Below are positions 16,867 through 25,207 of a stretch of 60,098 nucleotides of DNA, piece after piece. The position numbers and the translations under genes were made by a program. The stretch is taken from positions 1 through 60,098 of the forward strand of contig QZKI01000125.1 in the NCBI GenBank assembly GCA_003598055.1, read 5' to 3'. Positions within the stretch are counted from its first letter, which is position 1; the number at the start of each line of letters is the position of its first letter. The notes under the pieces are model-generated. The model did not search any database. It saw nothing but the letters and a program-made list of their open reading frames with translations, and was not told the origin of the DNA. Source of the DNA: Candidatus Abyssobacteria bacterium SURF_17 (GTDB taxonomy: Bacteria; Abyssobacteria; SURF-5).

Positions 16867-16964
16867 TTCCGGGGACATACTACCTATACCTTCCTGTTAT
16901 GCGGCTGTCGACAAAGCAGCGATGCCATGTCTTCTCCACGGGAATAAGTATTATGTCTCCGGAA
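16867..16964. repeat. REPIN/MITE-like element B
   Basis: The left arm (TTCCGGGGACATACTACCTA) and right arm (complement of TTCCGGAGACATAATACTTA) differ at three of 20 positions and enclose about 58 bases. It is homologous to the elements at 2395-2498 and 27786-27885. Its right end is two bases from the stop codon of the downstream TPR gene (stop at 16966-16968). Confidence 0.8.
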
Positions 16965-16965
16965 T

Positions 16966-17535
16966 TCAGGCGTTTTTCTTCATCTCAGCGATGCGCTCGC
17001 GCGCGAAGAGTGCGTGCTTGCTGTTAGGGAATTCCTTGATAATCTGTTTCAGGATTGTGGCCGCCGAGGCCGGGTCGTGTTTGTGTTGGAGATGAACGTC
17101 CGCAATGCGATTCATGAGGGAGCAGCGTTCCGAGTCCGACATGGTTTGGGACAGGCGAAGCGCTTCTTGCATATACGTGAGGCAGTTATCGTAGTCGCCG
17201 AGGCGGTAGTAGAGGTCGGCCAACCGCATGCGGGGAGTCGGGTTCTTCTTGTCTTTCTCGAATGCGCGGCGGTAGACGTTGATTGCGTCCTCGTATCTGT
17301 GCTCGACCTCATACTTCTCGGCGAGGTCGTACGTTTCCTTGACTTTCCCGCCGCCGGAGCCTCCCAGCAGGAAACCTGCGATTCCGCTCGAGAGCCGGCC
17401 GGAGTACCACAGGGCCAGAATCATTCCCACGATGACGCCGCCGTAGACCGCAATTGCGACCCATGCGTTTTCAAAGCGCGGTCCGATGAACAACAGGCCG
17501 ATGATAGCAGCGACGATGAGGATTTCTATGAACAT
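16966..17535 (-). CDS. Membrane-anchored TPR protein of unknown function
   Basis: This 189-residue protein has two N-terminal membrane helices (residues 2-19 and about 26-45) separated by a short turn. A Gly-Ser-rich linker follows (LLGGSGGGKV). The rest is about 130 residues of tetratricopeptide repeats, for example YEDAINVYRRAFEKDKKNP and YDNCLTYMQEALRLSQ. Its C-terminal ATILKQIIKEFPNSKHALFA repeat suggests a scaffold facing the cytoplasm. No partner can be named. Its stop codon abuts a REPIN-like repeat that separates it from the BamD-like/lptE/holA set. Confidence 0.75.
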   Translation of the reverse strand: MFIEILIVAAIIGLLFIGPRFENAWVAIAVYGGVIVGMILALWYSGRLSSGIAGFLLGGSGGGKVKETYDLAEKYEVEHRYEDAINVYRRAFEKDKKNPTPRMRLADLYYRLGDYDNCLTYMQEALRLSQTMSDSERCSLMNRIADVHLQHKHDPASAATILKQIIKEFPNSKHALFARERIAEMKKNA

Positions 17536-17649
17536 GGGTCTCTAAAAAGATATTTCACAAGGACACAGCATTTTATCAAGCGCCTTCCCGGCAGTTTCTA
17601 TTTTAGCACAAGCGGCGTGTACGGTGGTTTCCCTATGAATTCTGTTCTG

Positions 17650-18603
17650 TCAAAGCCCGAACACGTTCTCGGCGTTCTTGGAGAGCCATTTGTCGAGGAC
17701 GGTGGGCTTGAGGGGAAGCGAGTGCATTTCCTCGATGACCTTTGAGATGTGGATGCCGAGGTTGAGCCAGTCGGAGCCGAAGAGGATTTTGTCCTGGATG
17801 GTGGTGTTGCCGAAGTGGAGCAGCATCTCCCAGCCGCTGCCGGGCGTAGTAAGATGTTTGGGGCGATAAGCGGAGATGTCGAGGTAGAGGTTTTCGTGGC
17901 GCCAGGCGAGCACGACCATCTCGTTCACCCACGGCCAGCCGCCGTGTCCGGCAATGAGCTTGAGCTTGGGGAATTTGATGCACGCATCGTCCAGATAGAT
18001 GGGCCGGCCATAGTCCATGCGTCTCTGGGTCGTCCAATTGGCGGAGGTGTGGAGCCAGACGGGAACGCCGAGTTCTTCGCAGCGCGCATATATGGGGAAA
18101 TACTTGGGGTCGTTCGCGTATATGCCGTGCATGAATGGGCGCAGAGCGACCGCATGTAGGCCGAGCTGGTTGATACAGCGGTCAATCTCATCCACTGCCG
18201 CGCGGCCCTTGTGCGGGTTAACCCCCACGAAGCCGATAAACCTGCCAGGGTATCTCTTCAGTATGTCGGCCACTTTATCGTTGGGAACGGGCGCCTCGCC
18301 TGTCGCGTTTTCCTCGTCGAAGTTGTGGAGGGCCGAGGCTCGCACGCCGGCTGAATCGAGCGCCTTCACGAACTCGTCCATATCGCGCGGGAATCCTTCC
18401 ATCTGCTGGCAGAGGAAGTTGATGAGTTGCTCCTGCGTCATCGAGCGAAGTGTTTCGCTGATGGTCTCGATGCCGGATGCTCGTAAGCTTTGGGGCGCGA
18501 ACACGCGCAGGTAGCCCTTGAGGATATCGGGCATGTGGAGAATGCCGTCATAGAGGAACTCTGGCGTCGGCACTGTGCTCGATACGTCAATGATTTTGTT
18601 CAC
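17650..18603 (-). CDS. Amidohydrolase-2-fold protein lacking the N-terminal HxH
   Basis: This 317-residue TIM-barrel protein of the ACMSD/amidohydrolase-related family (PF04909 type) has PVWLHTSANW, AGHGGWPWVNEM and ILFGSDWLNL, which carry the later active-site His and Asp residues. The start, which in active family members reads IDxHxH, is IDVSST here (residues 5-10), so both N-terminal metal-binding His are replaced by Ser and Thr. It may bind metal differently or be a non-hydrolytic variant. It is the last gene of a minus-strand set with a PaaK-like ligase and a penicillin-acylase-family enzyme. The substrate is unknown. Confidence 0.8.
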   Translation of the reverse strand: MNKIIDVSSTVPTPEFLYDGILHMPDILKGYLRVFAPQSLRASGIETISETLRSMTQEQLINFLCQQMEGFPRDMDEFVKALDSAGVRASALHNFDEENATGEAPVPNDKVADILKRYPGRFIGFVGVNPHKGRAAVDEIDRCINQLGLHAVALRPFMHGIYANDPKYFPIYARCEELGVPVWLHTSANWTTQRRMDYGRPIYLDDACIKFPKLKLIAGHGGWPWVNEMVVLAWRHENLYLDISAYRPKHLTTPGSGWEMLLHFGNTTIQDKILFGSDWLNLGIHISKVIEEMHSLPLKPTVLDKWLSKNAENVFGL

Positions 18604-18778
18604 TCCGCCACCTGTTGCACGGTGTCCGTATTTTGGTCACGGTCAGGCGCAGAGCGTACGCGATGCCCCATGGGGGAAAGGGCGAAACGGGCAAAAGGGG
18701 AATAAGGAAGAGATCCCTCAGTCCTCTTCGCGATCTTTGCGCCTCGGGTCTGGGACCCTCTGCGGTTCAAAAGGCTTT

Positions 18779-20113
18779 TCAAAACAAATTCTCAAAATAT
18801 TCGATCTTATACTCTGATTTTGGGAATGTATCCGGGGGCACCAGCTCGATGACGGGCCGGAAAACGAGCTTTTCGCGGATAGTGCGAGTCAGGGTATCTT
18901 TCAGTTCCTCGAGCTCGGCCTCGGAAAGTCCGTGGCCGTGCTCGACCTTGATATGAAGGTTTTCGCCGACTGCCGGGCCGGGCTTCTTGAGGACAATTCG
19001 CATCTCGCCGGTCGTTCCGGGCGCGAATGAGGAGATGACCTCCTTGACAGCTGCCGGGAAGACGTTGACTCCTTTCACCTTGAGCATGTCGTCGGTTCTG
19101 CCGATGACGCGAAAGCGGAAACTCGTGCGTCCGCACGGGCAGGCGCCGGCCTCGATGCGCACGACATCGCGGATCCTGTAGCGAACGACCGGAGTCGCTT
19201 CGCGGTCAATCGTGGTGAACACGATTTCGCCCTCGGCTCCGTCGGACAGCTCGATGGGCTGAAGACTCGCGGGGTCAATGAGTTCAGCGATGACTGCCGC
19301 CTGCGCGCAGAAGTGCATTCCGGCGGCTTCGTCACATTCGGCCGCCATATCGGCTGCGACGTCGGCCATGCCGTAGAAGTTGCGCGCTGTGATTCCCCAT
19401 GTTGCCTCGATGTGTCTGCGGTCTTCGTCGGTCAGCGTTTCGCCGGAGAGGAATCCTTTCTTGAATCCGATCTCCATCGGTTCCATGTGGAGCATTTCGC
19501 GGACAACTTTCTCGAGGAACATTGTGGCCGATGGAGTCGAGAACATCACTGTCGGGCGGAACTCGAGCATGATATCGAGCAACTTCTGCATGCCTGAGCT
19601 CACGAGGGGAAGCGGAATCACGGTCATGCCGAGATGCTCGGCGCCGACGCTCTCGCTGAGTCCTGCTATGAAAAGGCCGAAATCGGCCGGGTTAATCATT
19701 ACATCGTCGGGTCGCAGCCCTCCAGTCCATCCGTGGCGCGCGAACAGGTCTTTCCAGAGGTTGGCATCGCGCCTGGTGAGCCCGATGAAGAGTGGTTTGC
19801 CCGTTGTGCCGCTTGTTCCCTGGATGCGGATGATCTTGCGCATGGGCGCGCACTGGTGTCCGCCGAGGCCTCCGAGCTTGGCCTGTGTCTGCCTGAGTTC
19901 GTCCTTTGTCGTGAACGGAAGCTTCGGCAGGTCTGTAACTGATCTGATCTGGCCGAGAATTACGCCCGCTTCGTCGAACTTCTTCTTGTAAAACGGGGAT
20001 TTTGCATAGACGTACGCTAGTTGCTGCTTCAATTTCGCGCTCTCGATCTTCTCGAGTTTCTTGCGCGGCATGGTTTCGATTTCTTCGTCCCAATATGTGC
20101 GATAGTTAGGCAC
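18779..20113 (-). CDS. paaK: Phenylacetate-CoA ligase family protein (PaaK-like)
   Basis: This AMP-forming ligase of 444 residues activates an aromatic or other carboxylate to its CoA thioester. Visible motifs are the P-loop GTSGTTGKPLFIG, YGMADVAADM, the ACPCGRTSFRF segment typical of PaaK-type ligases, and DMLKVKGVNVFP near the C-terminal domain hinge. The length is normal for PaaK (about 430-440). Phenylacetate is only one possible substrate in this broad family. No ring-epoxidase (paaABCDE) genes are present. It begins four bases downstream of the penicillin-acylase-family gene and is clearly in the same operon. Confidence 0.85.
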   Translation of the reverse strand: MPNYRTYWDEEIETMPRKKLEKIESAKLKQQLAYVYAKSPFYKKKFDEAGVILGQIRSVTDLPKLPFTTKDELRQTQAKLGGLGGHQCAPMRKIIRIQGTSGTTGKPLFIGLTRRDANLWKDLFARHGWTGGLRPDDVMINPADFGLFIAGLSESVGAEHLGMTVIPLPLVSSGMQKLLDIMLEFRPTVMFSTPSATMFLEKVVREMLHMEPMEIGFKKGFLSGETLTDEDRRHIEATWGITARNFYGMADVAADMAAECDEAAGMHFCAQAAVIAELIDPASLQPIELSDGAEGEIVFTTIDREATPVVRYRIRDVVRIEAGACPCGRTSFRFRVIGRTDDMLKVKGVNVFPAAVKEVISSFAPGTTGEMRIVLKKPGPAVGENLHIKVEHGHGLSEAELEELKDTLTRTIREKLVFRPVIELVPPDTFPKSEYKIEYFENLF

Positions 20114-20117
20114 GTAT

Positions 20118-22571
20118 TTACTCTGCCTCTTCGGGCGTTATGAGCTCGAGGGGGTCGGGTGGCGGCACTAGTTTCAATCGAGTTTCTATCTGTTCAGGGG
20201 GAAACTGGGCTGGCGAGGGAACAAAGAGCAGCGGCATGTAGAGGTCCTCGACCCATTCGTCCAGCAGGTCGGCGTAATGCGGGTTTTCGGGGTCTCCGCT
20301 CTGGCCTCCGGGGAAAACACCAATGGAGTTTTGGAGGTCATTGAAATCGACGATCATTCGCCACGTTGGTCCGCCGGTCACTTCTCCGCCGGTGCCCCGT
20401 GCGGTCAGCGTGAGGTCGCTCCCGCTGAGCGGGTGTCCGCCGCGAACGAGAAGCGGATCACCTGAGAGGTGGTCGATCCTCAGGCGGTTCGTCCTTCCCC
20501 AACGCCATTCGGAGATATCGCCGCCGAAGCGCGCCGTCAGCTCCCGCACCGCATCGCGCAGGCTCTTGCAGGCGATATCTGCGAGCGTTTCCTTCTCTTC
20601 GGTCGACACGTCATCGAACCATGGAGAGGTTGGATTTTCGGCAATCATCTGTTCAAGGACTTCAAGCGGAGGCTGCCATTTGTTCAAGTCGGTGTGGCCC
20701 CATGACTCTTCAAGCTGATAGATGCCTGCCGCCTGCCATTCATCTCGCCAGGTGGCGTCGCGGAGCTTATCGAGCCATTTCCACCATATGGTGGGTGCAG
20801 GATTGTCGACGGTCGTGCGGAAATCCCAATCGGAAAGCATGTCAAGCACTTGCGCGTAGGGCTTGAGGTCCTGGAATTCGTATCTGCATACGGCTATGAG
20901 TTTTGGGAGCATGGATTCAGCAGCCGTATCGTACGTATCCGCCTGGTAGCTTTGCATCATTTCGGTTGTGATGGCGTCATTGGATGCAAGCAATCGGTTG
21001 ATGCGACGCGCGCGGTAGCCAGGGTCCCATTCGTAGCCGAGGTAGTAAGGATAGCTCTTAGGTGCGGGCCGCTGGTTGGCTGATGCGAGATAGTGCTGCG
21101 ACGGATTGACGCTGTGGGGCGTCTCAATCTTTGGAACGAATCCGGACCAATCGAACTCGCCGGATGAGCCGTCAACGGGGATGCGGCCAAAGCCCGATTT
21201 GCGGATTGGGAACAAGCCGGCGACCCACAGAGCTATCATTCCATTTGTGTCGGCATAGCAGAAATTCTGGGCAGGCGAGTTGAGCGTCTGCATGGCTAAG
21301 GCGAAGTCGTCATAATCGATGGCGTGGTTCAGCAAGTAGAAAGCGAGCGCGTCGTCGTCAGGCTCGGCTCCCGCCCAACGTAACGCCATGTTGCCGGTGG
21401 CTGTTGCGAGAAGGGGTCCGTGCGCTGTGGTTGCGATTTCCAATTCGAATGGTTTTTCTCCCCGCACATAGATGGTTTCGGTGAGTATCTCGAGAGGTTT
21501 CCATTCGCCCATGCGCAGGTAGTGGCTTTGTTCCTCGCTCAGGGTCTCGACGAAGAAGTCGGTCACATCGGCCTGGGTGTTCGTCACTCCCCAGGCGACA
21601 TGGCGATTATGTCCGATCATGACGAGGGGAATGCCGGGCAGGGAAACACCCGTGACGTCGAGATTTCCGCCTGTAATATGGACGACGTACCATACGCACG
21701 GCAGGTGAAAGGTGAGATGCGGGTCGGAGGCCAGAAGCGGCCTTCCGGTGGCCGATTTTGTGCCGTCTATCACCCAGTTATTACTACCTATTCTGCCGTG
21801 CTCACCCATGATGCGGAATTGATGAGAGGCCACATTGAGTATTTGAAGGAAGGCATCGGCCGAGCCGGCTGGCGGTGTTGGTTGTTCGTCCTGTGTGTCA
21901 CCGGGGCTGGCTTCGGTTGGCTCTTGAGGAATAATGGGAACCTCGTTATGGCGGTCCACAGGGAAGAGCTCCTCGACAGTTTTCCAGCCGAGTCTTTCGA
22001 CGAGCACGCTCATATAGAGATCGTCAAGGCTTCCGCTCAGCTCCCATGCCATTGCCTTTCCGATAGCGAGTGAGTCCACAATGCTCCACGGTTCCGGCTG
22101 GTAATCCATGCGTCGAAACTCGAATGAGATTTCTTCCGGCAGTTTCCAAGCAAGATAAGTATTCACACCCCAGGAGTACGCAACGAGATTTTGGTATACG
22201 CGCGGATGACTCTTCACGCGTTCTGCAGATGCCGCCGCGAGTCGATTCAGCCCAATCGTGCGTACGAAGGTGTCATGGTCAAGCGCTTCACGTCCCAGTA
22301 TCTCCGACAGCCTGCCCATTGCGGCGCGCCGGTTGAAGTCCATCTGCCACAGGCGATCCCTCGCGTGAACATAGCCGAGGGCGAACATGGCGTCAGTTTC
22401 GTTCTGGGCATAGATATGAGGGAATCCGTTCTTATCAACGAGGATTTCAACCTCGTCCTTGATGCCTCCTACAACAGTTTCGAGCGGTTGCGATTCTTCT
22501 GCGTGGGAGCAGAAGGAAGGAAAGCACACAACAGCCAGCGCGAAGCACAGTGACCAAAAGGTCTTCCTCAT
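20118..22571 (-). CDS. Penicillin acylase family protein (secreted Ntn hydrolase)
   Basis: An N-terminal signal peptide (residues 1-24) sends this 817-residue precursor to the periplasm. Family features are VEILVDKNGFPHIYAQNE, ALGYVHARDRLWQM (processing and substrate-binding region of the small chain) and the nucleophile Ser263 in IGSNNWVID, which would become the N-terminus of the beta chain after autocatalysis. The substrate may be a side-chain amide, an acyl-homoserine lactone or another amide, and cannot be named from sequence. The PaaK-like ligase that follows after four bases could activate the carboxylate released by this hydrolase, a working inference for the cluster. Confidence 0.88.
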   Translation of the reverse strand: MRKTFWSLCFALAVVCFPSFCSHAEESQPLETVVGGIKDEVEILVDKNGFPHIYAQNETDAMFALGYVHARDRLWQMDFNRRAAMGRLSEILGREALDHDTFVRTIGLNRLAAASAERVKSHPRVYQNLVAYSWGVNTYLAWKLPEEISFEFRRMDYQPEPWSIVDSLAIGKAMAWELSGSLDDLYMSVLVERLGWKTVEELFPVDRHNEVPIIPQEPTEASPGDTQDEQPTPPAGSADAFLQILNVASHQFRIMGEHGRIGSNNWVIDGTKSATGRPLLASDPHLTFHLPCVWYVVHITGGNLDVTGVSLPGIPLVMIGHNRHVAWGVTNTQADVTDFFVETLSEEQSHYLRMGEWKPLEILTETIYVRGEKPFELEIATTAHGPLLATATGNMALRWAGAEPDDDALAFYLLNHAIDYDDFALAMQTLNSPAQNFCYADTNGMIALWVAGLFPIRKSGFGRIPVDGSSGEFDWSGFVPKIETPHSVNPSQHYLASANQRPAPKSYPYYLGYEWDPGYRARRINRLLASNDAITTEMMQSYQADTYDTAAESMLPKLIAVCRYEFQDLKPYAQVLDMLSDWDFRTTVDNPAPTIWWKWLDKLRDATWRDEWQAAGIYQLEESWGHTDLNKWQPPLEVLEQMIAENPTSPWFDDVSTEEKETLADIACKSLRDAVRELTARFGGDISEWRWGRTNRLRIDHLSGDPLLVRGGHPLSGSDLTLTARGTGGEVTGGPTWRMIVDFNDLQNSIGVFPGGQSGDPENPHYADLLDEWVEDLYMPLLFVPSPAQFPPEQIETRLKLVPPPDPLELITPEEAE

Positions 22572-22610
22572 GGGACCAGGTTCCTCCTAAAAGACAACTG
22601 CCTTCCAGCA

Positions 22611-22732
22611 GTCATTGCGAGGGAGCGAACCTCGCTGTCGGCGGGGGAGCGACCGAAGCAATCCCAGTTGGTACGCTGTGTGAAAGGAAATTGCTTCGTC
22701 ATCCCGCGAGGCGCGGGATGAATCGCAATGAC
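22611..22732. repeat. GTCATTGCGAG-type inverted repeat
   Basis: The left end starts GTCATTGCGAGGGAGCG and the right end finishes AATCGCAATGAC, with GAAGCAATCC and AAATTGCTTCGTC internal arms. This is a relative of the larger cluster at 58359-58701. It separates the penicillin-acylase gene from the upstream alcohol dehydrogenase and probably breaks or tunes the operon. Confidence 0.75.
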
Positions 22733-22789
22733 CAGCAGAGTAAAGCCTTTTCCTTTACCCATACCTCTGTTCAGTGGCGCCATACGTGC

Positions 22790-23848
22790 CTAGGCGCCTG
22801 GTTTGAGGACAATTTTAACTGCTCCATCGAGTTTCTTATCGAACATGTCATATGCACGTTCGCCTTCAGTGAGGGGAAGCACATGACTGATAATCGGGCG
22901 CGTGTTGATCCGTCCGGCAGCAATCAATTGGAGCAATTTCGGAACATATTCCGACAATTTGTAGGGAAGCCCCATCGTGATTCTTTTATTTGTCACGCAG
23001 AGGATGGGCATGAATAGTTCGACCGGTTCCGAGTAGATGCCGACGCTGGAAATGTTGCTCGTGAGCCGAGCGGACTGGAGGCAAGCATAGAATGTGGCGG
23101 GCGTGCCAATCGCCTCGATTGCGACATTGACGCCGATGCCGTCGGTCAGCTCGCGGATACGGTTGGGAGCATCCACTTTCGATGCATTGATGGGAATCGA
23201 GCCGAGCTGTTCAGCGACCTTGAGCCGGTAGTCGAGCATATCCACCCCGAACACCTTCGATGGACCGAATAGCTGGGCGCATATCTGGGCGCAGAGCCCC
23301 ACGGGACCGCAGCCGAATACTGCCACGGTATCGCCCGGTTTGATATCGCCGTTCTCGGCGGCGAAATAGCCGGTCGGCAGCATGTCGGTCGCGAGCATCA
23401 CATCTTCGTCGCTCATGCCGTCGGGAATGCGGCAGAGAGCTTTGTGCGCCAGCGGGATGCGCACATATTCGGCCTGACCCCCATGGAGGCTTCCGCGCGG
23501 GTTCGGGCCTCCAAACATGCCGCCCTTTTCGCAGCCGAAGGGCACTTCCTTGAGGCAGCCTTCACACACGCCGCATTTGAAGCCGGGGTATACGAGAACC
23601 CGGTCGCCGGGCTTGAAGTCGGTGACGTGTTCGCCCACTTCTTCGACCACCCCGATGAATTCATGTCCGATTATCGTGCCATCATCTAAGCTGAAATCGC
23701 CCTTGTATATGTGAAGGTCGGACCCGCAGATGGCGGTCAGGGTGACTCGCACTATGGCGTCAGTGGGCTCGAGAATTGTCGGACGTGGGACGTCCTCGAG
23801 TAAGATTTTTCCGACGCCACGGTACACCATTGCTTTCATCGTTCGCAT
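22790..23848 (-). CDS. Zinc-dependent alcohol dehydrogenase (MDR superfamily)
   Basis: This 352-residue medium-chain dehydrogenase oxidises an alcohol with NAD(P). The catalytic zinc ligands are visible in AICGSDLH and GHEFIGVVEE. The structural zinc site is in CGVCEGCLKEVPFGC. The nucleotide-binding loop is VFGCGPVGLCAQ. The start at 23848 was chosen for its GAGGAG site. A second candidate at 23839 lacks one. The C-terminal region resembles formaldehyde dehydrogenase or S-(hydroxymethyl)glutathione-type enzymes, but also general secondary-alcohol enzymes. It follows the thiolase by 77 bases in one transcription unit. Confidence 0.9.
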   Translation of the reverse strand: MRTMKAMVYRGVGKILLEDVPRPTILEPTDAIVRVTLTAICGSDLHIYKGDFSLDDGTIIGHEFIGVVEEVGEHVTDFKPGDRVLVYPGFKCGVCEGCLKEVPFGCEKGGMFGGPNPRGSLHGGQAEYVRIPLAHKALCRIPDGMSDEDVMLATDMLPTGYFAAENGDIKPGDTVAVFGCGPVGLCAQICAQLFGPSKVFGVDMLDYRLKVAEQLGSIPINASKVDAPNRIRELTDGIGVNVAIEAIGTPATFYACLQSARLTSNISSVGIYSEPVELFMPILCVTNKRITMGLPYKLSEYVPKLLQLIAAGRINTRPIISHVLPLTEGERAYDMFDKKLDGAVKIVLKPGA

Positions 23849-23925
23849 GCCGTGTCTCCTCAATGCTCACAGACCCATCAAATGCATTTGTTGACTTACA
23901 AATCCGGAATCGAAAATGGGTGCCT

Positions 23926-25059
23926 CTATTCTTTTGCGAAGATGTGAACGCCGGTTGCGCCGCCGAAGCCCTGGCAATGCGTGAGGCCGATTTTGGCTCC
24001 TTTCACCTGGCGTTGGTCGGCCTTTCCGCGGAGCTGGGTTACGATTTCGAACACCTGCGCAACGCCGGTTGCGCCGAGCGGATGCCCTTTCGAGAGCAGA
24101 CCGCCGCTTGGGCTGACTGCGACCTTTCCCCCGAGTTTCGGCATTCCCTCTTCGATGAATTTGCCGCCCTCGCCTCGTTTGCACAACCCGAGGTTCTCGT
24201 AGTGAATGATTTCCGCAATGGCGAAGCAGTCGTGGAGTTCGATGACGTCGATATCATCAGGTTTGAGGCCGGCCATCTCATACGCGAGGTTTGCGGTCCG
24301 CTGGTTTATCTCGGTGATCCCGGTGAGGGGATGGTCGGGGTCAGCATGTTTCTCGGACTGGAACGCGGACGCGACAATGCGGATGGGCTCGGCTTTCACG
24401 GTTCGCGCGACGTCCTCGGTGCAGACAATCGCGGCGGCCGCGCCGGCTCCCGTCGGGCAACACATGAGCAGCGTGAGTGGGCCGACTATCTCGCGCGAGT
24501 TCAGCACTTCTTCTATAGTTACCGGTTTCTGGTATTGCGCTCGGGGGTTCAGCGCGCCGTTGTCGTGATTCTTTACCGAGACGAGCGCCATCTGCTCGCG
24601 GGTGGTCCCGTAGAGCGCGCTGTGTTCCTCGAAGATTCTGGCGAAGATGAAGGGCATCATCGGGGGCTGATTCTCGGGTGGCGTCTCTTCGCCCAAACTC
24701 ATCTTGATGGGGCCGCGCCCCATCTTCTCGAAGCCGAGCGCGAGCGCGACATCATTCATTCCAAAGGCGACGGATGCCCATGCAGAGCGGAAGGCGGTGG
24801 TGCCGCTTGCGCAGGCGTTTTCGACGTTCGCTATGGGGATTCCCGTGCGACCGATTTTGTCGAGAATTTTTTGGCCGGCGGTGCCGCCCTGCATCACATG
24901 TCCGCAGAAGGCTGTTTCGATGGCTTCATAGCCGATGCCCGCATCGGCGAGGGCGGCGCGCATCGCTTCTTCGCCGAGGCTGATGAAGTTTCTGTCGGGA
25001 TGCCTCGCAAACTTGGTCATTCCCACGCCGATGACATATACGTCGCGCGTCTTTTTCAT
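23926..25059 (-). CDS. Thiolase family protein (acetyl-CoA acetyltransferase type)
   Basis: This 377-residue thiolase of the SCP2-related group has the nucleophile Cys83 in NVENACASGTTAF, ELHDCFAIAE with a conserved catalytic-domain His, and LLSKGHPLGATGVAQ near the C-terminus. The start at 25059 has AGGAGACC directly upstream. An upstream extension to 25302 reads through the divergent gene start and was not used. It is the first gene of the minus-strand set, driven by the promoter at 25105-25133. It could act in acyl-CoA chain shortening or extension. The exact direction is not evident. Confidence 0.9.
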   Translation of the reverse strand: MKKTRDVYVIGVGMTKFARHPDRNFISLGEEAMRAALADAGIGYEAIETAFCGHVMQGGTAGQKILDKIGRTGIPIANVENACASGTTAFRSAWASVAFGMNDVALALGFEKMGRGPIKMSLGEETPPENQPPMMPFIFARIFEEHSALYGTTREQMALVSVKNHDNGALNPRAQYQKPVTIEEVLNSREIVGPLTLLMCCPTGAGAAAAIVCTEDVARTVKAEPIRIVASAFQSEKHADPDHPLTGITEINQRTANLAYEMAGLKPDDIDVIELHDCFAIAEIIHYENLGLCKRGEGGKFIEEGMPKLGGKVAVSPSGGLLSKGHPLGATGVAQVFEIVTQLRGKADQRQVKGAKIGLTHCQGFGGATGVHIFAKE

Positions 25060-25104
25060 GTGGTCTCCTCTTGTGGGCAAGCGAGAAATGGGGTAAACGG
25101 CAAC

Positions 25105-25133
25105 ATTATAATATGGAACCGGAGAATTGACAA
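25105..25133 (-). promoter_or_regulatory. Minus-strand promoter of the thiolase gene set
   Basis: On the minus strand the hexamer TTGTCA (complement of 25128-25133), a 17-base spacer and consensus TATAAT (complement of 25105-25110) form a strong sigma70-like promoter 50 bases upstream of the thiolase start. Its -35 shares five bases with the -35 of the divergent UroD-family promoter (25127-25132). Occupancy by polymerase in one direction should exclude the other. Confidence 0.6.
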
Positions 25134-25155
25134 ATGTTGCGATACGAATAATAAT
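25127..25155 (+). promoter_or_regulatory. Plus-strand promoter of the first UroD-family gene
   Basis: TTGACA at 25127-25132 is a perfect -35. After 17 bases comes AATAAT (25150-25155), a modest -10. The ATG of the UroD-family gene lies about 50 bases downstream. The -35 overlaps that of the thiolase promoter on the other strand. Confidence 0.5.
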
Positions 25156-25207
25156 GGCGGTGCCGATTTTCCGCACATTCTCAGGGAACCGAAAGGACAA
25201 GGAGCGC

